This document shows positions 28,110 through 35,060 of a DNA stretch of 35,060 nucleotides, in pieces (within the stretch, counting starts at the first letter, position 1; the number at the start of each line of letters is the position of its first letter). Position numbers and translations under genes: made by a program. The notes below the pieces were generated by a model. It was not told where the DNA came from. It was given only the letters and a program-made list of their open reading frames with translations, and did no database searches. Source of the stretch: an uncultured Chlorobiaceae bacterium (GTDB taxonomy: Bacteria > Bacteroidota > Chlorobiia > Chlorobiales > Chlorobiaceae); the NCBI GenBank assembly GCA_903822595.1, contig CAIJPS010000097.1, positions 1 through 35,060 of the forward strand, given 5' to 3'.

Positions 28110-28347
28110 ATGCCACACAACGACTCTCTGAACCAGACTCCCAAGCATAACGCTCGCGACATCATCGATCGGCAGCTTACGGCAGGATGGGCGGTTCAGA
28201 AAAAGAGCGCAATCAACTGGCATGTTTCAGGAGGCATAGCGGTGACGCTCCTTCGACGAGCATGGCGGCCGGTGCAAAATGTGGCAGCTTTTCGGGGAGA
28301 GAATGGATGCGATTATTGATGAACTTAACGAGGTACTAACGGGATGA
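28110..28347 (+). pseudogene. Relic of a second hsdR with its middle deleted
   Basis: The first 46 codons (MPHNDSLNQTPKHNARDI, then INWHVSGGIAV) correspond to the N-terminus of the hsdR at 24594. From about 28245 the sequence jumps, in another frame, to the HsdR C-terminus (FDEHGGRCKMWQLFGERM, then IIDELNEVLTG) and ends with TGA at 28345-28347. About 850 codons are missing. The N-terminal part is clearly diverged from the upstream hsdR while the last 98 bp differ at only about ten positions. The stop overlaps the ATG of tcmP (ATGA at 28344-28347), so this lost hsdR was probably the original first gene of the operon. Confidence 0.85.
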
Positions 28348-29231
28348 GTGATCAAAACATTTTACATGTACAGGAACCATCTGAACATTGGGGTGGCCCT
28401 TGGACGGAGAAAAAGCTTAATGCCTTCAGCAAGTATGTTGATGCGTACCTAACCATTTTACAGGCTGACCCTTATTGGCAAACCATTTACTTTGATGGAT
28501 TTGCCGGAAGCGGGTCGAGAAAATATCCAAAAACATCATTATACAATCAACTTCAGATCACCCTTGAAGAGGAGGAAGGTTACAAAGGCGCCGCTGAAAG
28601 GGTTGTCCGACTTGAAAAAAGCTTTGATTACTATTATTTCGTTGACAATCAAGACAGCATTGAAAAGTTGCGGGCCAAATTAACGTCATTACCTGAAGCC
28701 GAAGGAAAGAAACTCTTGTTCATGGATGGCGATTGTAATTTGGAGCTAAAAAAATTAGCCACTACCATGAGAACCAATAAATATGCAGCATTGGTCTTGC
28801 TTGATCCTTTCGGCATGCAGATTAACTGGAATGCTATTGCTGGCCTGAAAGATACCCGCTCGGATATCTGGATTCTCCTCCCAACCGGAGTTATTGTGAA
28901 TCGGTTACTTGACAAAGCGGGCGAGCTTAAGAGCATCGAACTGCTTGAATCGCTCTTCGGCTTATCTGAAGAAATAATCCGGAATGAGTTTTATAAAAAA
29001 GAACAACAGTTAACTTTGTTCGGAGAAAACGAGATTATAAAAAAAATCAGCAATCCGATTCACCATATTGCCAGCCTCTATATCCGACAGTTAAAAACTA
29101 TATGGCCTCACGTCACTGATGAACCACTGATTCTGCATAACAGCCGGAATACTCCGATTTATCATTTTATTTTTGCCTCAAATAAGCCCGTTGCTGGAAA
29201 AATCGCAAAGGACATCATTAAAAGAATGTAA
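28344..29231 (+). CDS. tcmP: Three-Cys-motif partner protein TcmP
   Basis: Protein of 295 residues with a methyltransferase-like layout: FDGFAGSGS at 50-58 in the position of an AdoMet-binding motif, an acidic end of strand 2 (FVDNQ, about 100-104), and LLDPFGMQINW at 153-163 resembling a DPPF-type catalytic motif. The family is named for its habit of neighbouring a protein with three conserved cysteines, and that partner starts 3 bp after its stop. Its ATG overlaps the TGA of the hsdR relic by ATGA. It may modify nucleic acid or assist its partner; no activity has been established to my knowledge. Confidence 0.85.
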   Translation: MSDQNILHVQEPSEHWGGPWTEKKLNAFSKYVDAYLTILQADPYWQTIYFDGFAGSGSRKYPKTSLYNQLQITLEEEEGYKGAAERVVRLEKSFDYYYFVDNQDSIEKLRAKLTSLPEAEGKKLLFMDGDCNLELKKLATTMRTNKYAALVLLDPFGMQINWNAIAGLKDTRSDIWILLPTGVIVNRLLDKAGELKSIELLESLFGLSEEIIRNEFYKKEQQLTLFGENEIIKKISNPIHHIASLYIRQLKTIWPHVTDEPLILHNSRNTPIYHFIFASNKPVAGKIAKDIIKRM

Positions 29232-29233
29232 CA

Positions 29234-29965
29234 ATGGCACAATCGCACATAGAATGGACGGAAATGACCTGGAACCCGGTAACGGGATGTGACAAGGTTT
29301 CTGACGGGTGCAGGTTCTGCTACGCAGAGGCATTCGCAAAGCGTCTGCAAGGAATGGGAGTTGAGAAGTATCGCAACGGTTTTGAGCTTACCCTGCATCC
29401 CGAAACGCTTCAGGAGCCATTCAGATGGAAAAAGCCGAGAGTCGTTTTTGTCAACTCAATGGGGGACTTGTTTCACAAGGATATTCCACTCGACTATATC
29501 CGGCAGGTATTCAACGTCATGAAGCAGAATCCGCATCATGTGTTTCAGGTTCTGACCAAGCGGGCTGATGTTTTGAAATATTATGACAGTGAAGGATGGC
29601 TGGATTGGTCGCACAATATCTGGATGGGTGTATCGGTGGAAAATCAGCAGGCCATGCCGCGAATTGACAGGCTTCGGGAAACCGGTGCACGGGTAAAATT
29701 TTTATCCTGTGAGCCTCTGCTTGGATCATTGCCGGAGCTGAACTTGCAAGGGATAGACTGGGTAATTGTGGGTGGTGAAAGCGGCAGAAATGCCCGCCCA
29801 ATGAAGCCAGAATGGGTTCAGGAGATTCGTGAACAATGCCTTGCAGCAAACGTACCGTTTTTCTTCAAGCAATGGGGCGGATTCAACAAAAAGAAAGCTG
29901 GGCGTACACTCGACGGGTTAATATGGGATCAGAAGCCGGTAATGCCGGAGTTGTTTGTGGGTTAA
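29234..29965 (+). CDS. DUF5131 (phage Gp37/Gp68-like) three-Cys-motif protein
   Basis: Protein of 243 residues with the conserved three-cysteine motif CDKVSDGCRFCY (C19, C26, C29), a CX6CX2C arrangement reminiscent of, but not identical to, radical SAM clusters. FVNSMGDLFHKDIP, VFQVLTKRAD, GVSVENQQAM, FLSCEPLLGS and VIVGGESG follow in an order compatible with a TIM-barrel-like fold. It begins 3 bp after tcmP. Related proteins are common in phages and mobile elements. The biochemical function is unknown; an iron-sulfur enzyme is a guess. Confidence 0.85.
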   Translation: MAQSHIEWTEMTWNPVTGCDKVSDGCRFCYAEAFAKRLQGMGVEKYRNGFELTLHPETLQEPFRWKKPRVVFVNSMGDLFHKDIPLDYIRQVFNVMKQNPHHVFQVLTKRADVLKYYDSEGWLDWSHNIWMGVSVENQQAMPRIDRLRETGARVKFLSCEPLLGSLPELNLQGIDWVIVGGESGRNARPMKPEWVQEIREQCLAANVPFFFKQWGGFNKKKAGRTLDGLIWDQKPVMPELFVG

Positions 29966-29989
29966 TCAAGTGGTAATTCGTAATAGCAA

Positions 29990-31429
29990 ATGAGTGTATA
30001 TAGATCGGATTGGAAAGTTGAACGGCTTGGGGCTTTTGCCCTGCATGAAAAAGGGACGAAACCAAAACGATCACAAAAAAACGCGGATGATGTTTTTACT
30101 TGCCCATACGTGGACATTCAGGCTTTTGAAAAAGGTATTGTAAAGGAATACACCGACGGACACAAGTGTGTGCTGTGTGAAAAGAATGATTTTCTCATGG
30201 TTTGGGATGGTTCCCGTTCAGGGTATGTCGGCAAAGCAATAAAAGGCGCTTTGGGTAGTACTCTGATGAAGATCTCGTTTCCGGGAATTGAGACTGATTA
30301 CGCTTACTATTTTTTGCAATCGAAATACCTTGAAATCAACACAAGGGCAAAAGGAACTGGAACTCCTCATGTTGATCCCGGAATACTCTGGAATTATCAA
30401 TTTGCAATTCCGCCACTCCCCGAACAGCGAGCCATTATTGCAAAACTGGAGCAGCTTTTCAGCGAACTTGATAACGGGATTGCCTGTCTGAAAAAGGCGC
30501 AGGAGCAACTCAAGGTCTATCGTCAAGCCGTTCTTAAACAAGCCTTTGAAGGTGAACTCACCAAAGTATGGCGTGAGCAGCAACCCAGCCTACCAACAGC
30601 GCAGGAGTTGCTTGAAACCATCAAGACCGAACGAGCGCAAGCGGCAAAACTTCAGGGCAAAAAACTCAAGCCGGTTATTCCGCTTACACAGACTGAGCTT
30701 GTCGCATTACCTATACTTCCGAAAGAATGGAAATGGGTAAGAATCAGTGATATTGCTCAGAAAATTCAGATTGGCCCATTTGGAAGCCAATTGCATTCTG
30801 ATGATTACACGGAAAATGGCATTCCGCTGATAAATCCAAAGCACATCAAAAATCAAAAGCTCTCTCCAAGAGTTAGGATTTCGATAGACAAAGCAAATTC
30901 TTTGCCTCAATATTTTCTTGAAGAAAATGATATTATTGTCGGCAGAAGAGGCGAAATGGGAAGAACGGCACCTGTTTTAAAAATACATGCCGGGTGGTTC
31001 TGTGGAACTGGCAGCCTGTATATTCGATTGGGACAATCCTTTATTTCTAAATTATATAGCCTGATTCTGAGTGAACGACGTATTGTTGATTATCTCGAAA
31101 AAAAGAGTCGAGGAACGACAATGGCTAATCTGAATTCCCAGATTATTAATTCATTACCAATACAGCTCATCTCCCCACAAGAGCAATCCCAAATCGTGGA
31201 GGAAATCGAAACACGCCTCTCGGTTTGCGACAACATCGAATCCACCATCCGTGAATCACTTGAAAAAGCGGAAGCACTGCGGCAAAGCATTCTGAAAAAA
31301 GCTTTTGAAGGCAAATTGCTCAGCGAGGAAGAGCTTCAGATAACCCGCAACGCCCCAGACTGGGAACCTGCCGAAAAGCTGCTTGAGCGCATCAGGGCTG
31401 AAAAACGAACTGCAAGGAACAAGCATTAA
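29990..31429 (+). CDS. hsdS: Type I restriction-modification specificity subunit
   Basis: DNA-recognition subunit of 479 residues with two target-recognition domains (about 1-140 and 245-395), each followed by a conserved helical spacer (PPLPEQRAIIAKLEQLFSELD and SPQEQSQIVEEIETRLSVCD), and the repeated signature QAFEGELTKVW / KAFEGKLLSEEE that links half-sites. This symmetric arrangement is what determines a bipartite recognition site. The reading frame is intact. It begins 24 bp after the DUF5131 gene and ends 11 bp before hsdM. Its recognition sequence cannot be read from the protein. Confidence 0.93.
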   Translation: MSVYRSDWKVERLGAFALHEKGTKPKRSQKNADDVFTCPYVDIQAFEKGIVKEYTDGHKCVLCEKNDFLMVWDGSRSGYVGKAIKGALGSTLMKISFPGIETDYAYYFLQSKYLEINTRAKGTGTPHVDPGILWNYQFAIPPLPEQRAIIAKLEQLFSELDNGIACLKKAQEQLKVYRQAVLKQAFEGELTKVWREQQPSLPTAQELLETIKTERAQAAKLQGKKLKPVIPLTQTELVALPILPKEWKWVRISDIAQKIQIGPFGSQLHSDDYTENGIPLINPKHIKNQKLSPRVRISIDKANSLPQYFLEENDIIVGRRGEMGRTAPVLKIHAGWFCGTGSLYIRLGQSFISKLYSLILSERRIVDYLEKKSRGTTMANLNSQIINSLPIQLISPQEQSQIVEEIETRLSVCDNIESTIRESLEKAEALRQSILKKAFEGKLLSEEELQITRNAPDWEPAEKLLERIRAEKRTARNKH

Positions 31430-31440
31430 CTGTTGTACTT

Positions 31441-32925
31441 ATGACCAATACCCCGTCAGCCATTATTTCGAAAGTCTGGTCGTTCTGCCACGTCCTGCGC
31501 GACAGTGGCGTGAGCTATGGCGATTATCTCGAACAGTTGACCTTTCTCATCTTTCTGAAAATGGCCGATGAGTACAGCAAGCCGCCTTACAGCCGCACCA
31601 TCGACATCCCGCAGGAGTACACCTGGCAAAAGCTCAAGGAGAAGCGGGGCGCTGAGCTTGAAGTGCTCTACACCGGGTTGCTCCGCGACCTTGGCAAAAA
31701 GCCAGGGATGCTCGGGCAGATATTCCTGAAAGCGCAGAACAAGATTGCCGATCCGGCGATGCTCTACAAAGTGGTTGACATGATCGACAAAGAGAGCTGG
31801 GTGATGATGGGCGCTGATGTCAAGGGCGAAATTTACGAAGGGCTGCTTGAAAAGAATGCCGAAGATACCAAAAGCGGGGCCGGTCAGTACTTCACCCCCC
31901 GCGCCCTGATTGAGGTGATGGTGGAGTGCATCCGCCCGGAGCCGATGAAGAGCATCGTTGACCCGGCATGTGGCACCGGTGGTTTTTTCCTGAAGGCTTA
32001 TGATTTTATCACCAACCGTTACAGCCTCGACCGGAGCCAGAAGGAGTTTCTGAAGCATCGCACCTTCGGCGGCAATGAAATTGTGCCCGGCACCCGCAGG
32101 CTCTGCCTGATGAACATGTTTCTGCACAACATCGGCGAACTCGACGGCATTGCCGCCGTCTCATCCGCTGACGCGCTGCTTGCCGACAGTGGTGCCCGGT
32201 ACGATTACGTGCTCACCAATCCCCCTTTCGGCAAAAAGAGCAGCATGACCTTCACCAACGACGACGAGGAGCAGGAGAAAGAGAGCCTTGTCTACAACCG
32301 GCAGGATTTCTGGGCCATAACATCCAACAAGCAGCTCAACTTTTTGCAGCACATCCACACCATCCTGAAAGTTCACGGCCAGGCTGCCGTGGTGCTTCCC
32401 GATAACGTGCTTTTTGAAGGCGGCGCTGGAGAGCTTGTCCGAAAAAAGCTGCTCGAAACGACCGAACTGCACACCATTCTGAGGCTGCCGACCGGCATCT
32501 TTTATGCGCAGGGCGTCAAAGCCAACGTCCTCTTTTTCGACGTTATGCCTGCCCACAAAGATCCCTGGACACGCGAAGTGTGGTTCTACGACTACCGCAC
32601 CAACGTGCACCACACCCTGAAAAAGAGCCCGCTGAAGGCATCTGACCTGCAAGAGTTTGTCGAGTGCTACAACCCTGAAAACCGCCATAAACGCAAGGAG
32701 AGCTTCGCGCCCGAAACCCCCGAAGGTCGCTGGCGGAAGTATACCTGCGAAGAGATTGTCGCCCGCGACAAAACCAATCTCGACATCTTCTGGCTGAAGG
32801 ATAAAAGCCTTGCAGATCTTGATAATCTTCCTGATCCGGATCTACTGGCTGGGGAAATCATCGAAAACCTTGAGGCCGGACTTGCAAGCTTTCAGGAGAT
32901 TCTTGGGGTGCTGAACAGGGGGTGA
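31441..32925 (+). CDS. hsdM: Type I restriction-modification DNA methyltransferase subunit
   Basis: N6-adenine methyltransferase of 494 residues. The N-terminal HsdM_N domain (SKVWSFCHVLRDSGVSYGDYL) is followed by SGAGQYFTPRALI, the AdoMet motif I DPACGTGGFF at 174-183, and the catalytic NPPF at 260-263. All are intact, so methylation should persist even though hsdR is broken. It is the last gene of the hsd operon; the LRR protein begins 37 bp later. The unusual order is R-(TA)-relic-tcmP-DUF5131-S-M. Confidence 0.95.
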   Translation: MTNTPSAIISKVWSFCHVLRDSGVSYGDYLEQLTFLIFLKMADEYSKPPYSRTIDIPQEYTWQKLKEKRGAELEVLYTGLLRDLGKKPGMLGQIFLKAQNKIADPAMLYKVVDMIDKESWVMMGADVKGEIYEGLLEKNAEDTKSGAGQYFTPRALIEVMVECIRPEPMKSIVDPACGTGGFFLKAYDFITNRYSLDRSQKEFLKHRTFGGNEIVPGTRRLCLMNMFLHNIGELDGIAAVSSADALLADSGARYDYVLTNPPFGKKSSMTFTNDDEEQEKESLVYNRQDFWAITSNKQLNFLQHIHTILKVHGQAAVVLPDNVLFEGGAGELVRKKLLETTELHTILRLPTGIFYAQGVKANVLFFDVMPAHKDPWTREVWFYDYRTNVHHTLKKSPLKASDLQEFVECYNPENRHKRKESFAPETPEGRWRKYTCEEIVARDKTNLDIFWLKDKSLADLDNLPDPDLLAGEIIENLEAGLASFQEILGVLNRG

Positions 32926-32962
32926 ACAATGAACACATTCACCATAAAAGCTATTGATTACC

Positions 32963-34891
32963 ATGAATGATTTTGATTACCTGAGCCAGATTGAAAAAGA
33001 ACTTGGTATCAAACTGATAAAGCTTAATAAGCTAGATAAAAAACAAATTGAAGGTGATGGAGCAAATACATATTACTACCGCATTGAACGCGTCAGAATC
33101 ATCAGTTACACACAACACATTGGATACGTACTTGATGAAAACAACTGTGTAACTGGGATTTATTTTTATAATTGCGACATAAAAACGATACAACGAATTA
33201 TAGAGCCTCTTACATGCCTGTCAAACCTGTTAGAACTCGACATTTCAAATAATCACATCAATGACCTGGCTCCACTATCAGAGCTGAAAGGCCTTACTAC
33301 GCTCATTATTTCTGATAATCAAATCACTGATCTTGGCCCTCTTACAAAACTAACCCGCCTCTCATTCCTAAATGTTTTGAACAATCAAGTCTATGACCTT
33401 GATCCACTTTCCGACCTGATATGTCTTTCCTCACTCATTGTTTCAAACAATCAAATAACTGATCTTAGCCCGATTGCAAAACTAACTCGCCTCTCATTCC
33501 TAAATATTGAAAACAACAAAATCACCGATATTTCACCCTTAATAAATATAAAACGCCTTGTATTCCTAAATTTTTCATTTAATCGAGTTTTTGATCTTAC
33601 TCCTCTTTCAAAGCACACAGACCTTTCTACACTTATTATTTCTGATAATCAAATTACTGATCTTGGAGCGCTTGAACAACTAACTCACCTTTCATTCTTA
33701 AATGTTAGTAATAATCAAATCCATAATCTTAAACCACTTGCACAACTGATAAACCTTGTCAAACTCATTGTTTCGCATAATAATATCAATGATCTTAAAC
33801 CACTTTCGAAGTTAACAAACTTAACGCTTCTTAATCTTTTGAGCAATCAAGTTATTGATCTTGATCCGCTTGCTAATCTAATAAACCTCACAACACTCTC
33901 TATTTCAGACAATCAAATTATTGATCTTGCTCCACTAGCAGAACTACCATTGCTAATCTTTCTTGCTGCATGGGGAAACCAAATCACTGATATCGCACCT
34001 ATTGCTCATCTAACAAATTTATCGACTCTTCATTTGTCTAAAAATCCAATTAAAACGCTGCCCCAATGGATTACTAATTTTAAGATGGACATAGAGTGGG
34101 AAGATATTAGAAACAATAATTGTATAACATTCTTCGATAATCCACTGGAAACACCTCCTCCTGAAATTGTAAAACTGGGAACAAAGGCGGTCAGAAACTA
34201 TTTCATACAGTTAGAAGAACAGGGTCGTGATTATCTTTTTGAGGCAAAGTTATTGATTGTAGGAGAAGCAGGTGCAGGCAAAACCTCTCTGGCGAGGAAG
34301 CTTGAAAACCGTTATTCGCCTTTGCCAAATGATAAGGATACTACACGAGGTATTGATGTAAAACCTATCTTTTCCCCTCTTAGACCAGAAGATTTTCCGA
34401 ATCTTGAAGCAAGAAAACTTGATGAAAAAAAGTTCCGGATGAATGTCTGGGATTTTGGAGGGCAAGAGATATACAAGGCGACCCATCGTTTTTTTCTCTC
34501 AAACCGGTCGTTGTATGTGCTGGTCGTGGATAACCGAAGGGAAGATGTTGATTTCAACTATTGGCTGCATGTGATCGAAATGTTTTCAGGAAACAGCCCG
34601 ATCTTGATTGTCTCGAATGAAAAACAGCAACGCAAACGGGACATCGATGTAGATGCCTTGCGACAGCGCTTCACAAACATCAAAGAAATCTATGATGTGG
34701 ATTTTGCCGAGCCTGATAACCGTTTCGATAAACTGAAAATAGCCATCCAGTATCAGATAAAGGGTTTGCCGCATACCGGCATCTCCGTACCTTCACGATG
34801 GACAAGCGTTAGAAATGCCCTTGAAAAGAAACGCAAAAAGACTATATCCCTGCAGGAGTACCTTATACTTTGTAACACTACTGTCCGGTTA
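32963..34891 (+). CDS. LRR-Roc (ROCO-like) GTPase, truncated by an IS
   Basis: Leucine-rich-repeat protein with a Ras-of-complex GTPase domain. Thirteen 22-residue SDS22/internalin-type repeats span residues 87-372. The Roc domain follows: P-loop GEAGAGKTS at 434-442, DxxGQ motif in WDFGGQE, and NEKQQ where NKxD is expected. The reading frame ends inside the IS at 34892-34894, with the last five residues (TTVRL) encoded by the IS, so the COR and any C-terminal effector or dimerisation domain are missing. ATG 32963 is preferred to TTG 32954. Intact ROCO proteins dimerise and signal through nucleotide-dependent switching; the fragment is probably not fully functional. Confidence 0.8.
33221..34078 (+). 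repeat. Thirteen 66-bp leucine-rich repeats, partly duplicated in 330-bp blocks
   Basis: Tandem 66-bp units encode LxxLxISxNxIxDLxPL. Units 2-3 (from about 33300) and 7-8 (from about 33630) are closely similar at a spacing of 330 bp, five units, pointing to block duplication on top of single-repeat growth. Confidence 0.75.
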
Positions 34892-35060
34892 TAAGTTAAA
34901 TAAATCTAACTGGTTAGAAGTATAGGTGTTCTCAATTGTGCCAGCAGAATTCGTAACTAATTGATTTATATCGACTTTCTCAAAAACACTGACACTCAGG
35001 ATTTGTAGAAAAGTGTAGAGAGATATATCTAAATTCATGCGTTTTTTTATTAATGCAATA
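34876..35060 (-). mobile_element. 3' end of an IS4-like insertion sequence, right copy (partial)
   Basis: On the minus strand the frame reads IALIKKTHEFRYIS, then YTFLQILSVSVFEK, and ends with NQLDLFNL and TAA (34891-34889). It is the same transposase C-terminus as the left copy. The first 138 bp inward (34876-35013) match positions 1-138 in inverted orientation with one silent difference. The insertion interrupts the LRR-Roc gene. The remaining transposase and the other end lie beyond the window. Confidence 0.8.

Noticed and set aside
31456-32688. Two long minus-strand frames opposite hsdM
   Set aside because: They mirror conserved methyltransferase motifs and have no recognisable protein features.
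33221-34078. Regular repeats considered as a CRISPR array
   Set aside because: The 66-bp units are coding leucine-rich repeats with no unique spacers or invariant repeat.

Overview
The window most likely comes from a green sulfur bacterium (Chlorobiaceae; Chlorobium/Pelodictyon-like). Evidence: a geranylgeranyl (bacterio)chlorophyll reductase downstream of glycyl-tRNA synthetase, an isolated atpD-atpC pair (beta and a short epsilon subunit) away from the other ATP synthase genes, a GTP-type PEP carboxykinase, and an acetate-uptake-like transporter. The species is an inference.

Layout. (1) Positions 1-138 are the 3' end of an IS4-like insertion sequence. The same end recurs inverted at 34876-35013, so the window is bracketed by two opposing copies. 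(2) 182-3315: a Panacea/SocA-type (DUF4065) antitoxin-like regulator beside the IS, a convergent MFS exporter and an acetate-uptake-like membrane protein. (3) 3481-5255, minus strand: an ABC-type AAA ATPase translationally coupled to a Toprim (DUF4276-like) protein, resembling a two-gene anti-phage module. (4) 5512-9426: a SNF2-family helicase and a SWIM zinc-finger partner. (5) 9515-24218: mostly housekeeping: dodecin, PEP carboxykinase, a TlpA-like thioredoxin, tRNA-Thr(CGT), atpDC, LD-carboxypeptidase, ClpS, an unknown gene, glyS-bchP-DUF2499/DUF3593, and a minus-strand cluster rne/rng-dapD-ctpA.

(6) 24594-34891 is an accessory island built on a type I restriction-modification locus. hsdR is broken by an in-frame TAA. 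It is followed by a small ParE-type toxin-antitoxin pair, then by a relic of a second hsdR that keeps only its first and last codons. The relic's stop overlaps the start of tcmP (three-Cys-motif partner protein), which is followed by its DUF5131 companion, hsdS and hsdM. Last comes a leucine-rich-repeat Roc GTPase cut short by the right-hand IS copy. The restriction subunit looks lost, whereas the S and M genes look intact, so the locus may now act as a methylation-only system.

The most interesting items are the TcmP/DUF5131 pair embedded in the hsd operon, the hsdR relic that reveals the operon's history, the ATPase-Toprim pair, the DUF2499-DUF3593 fusion next to bchP, and the opposing IS copies that truncate an NLR-like LRR-Roc protein and sit against an apparently toxin-less antitoxin.
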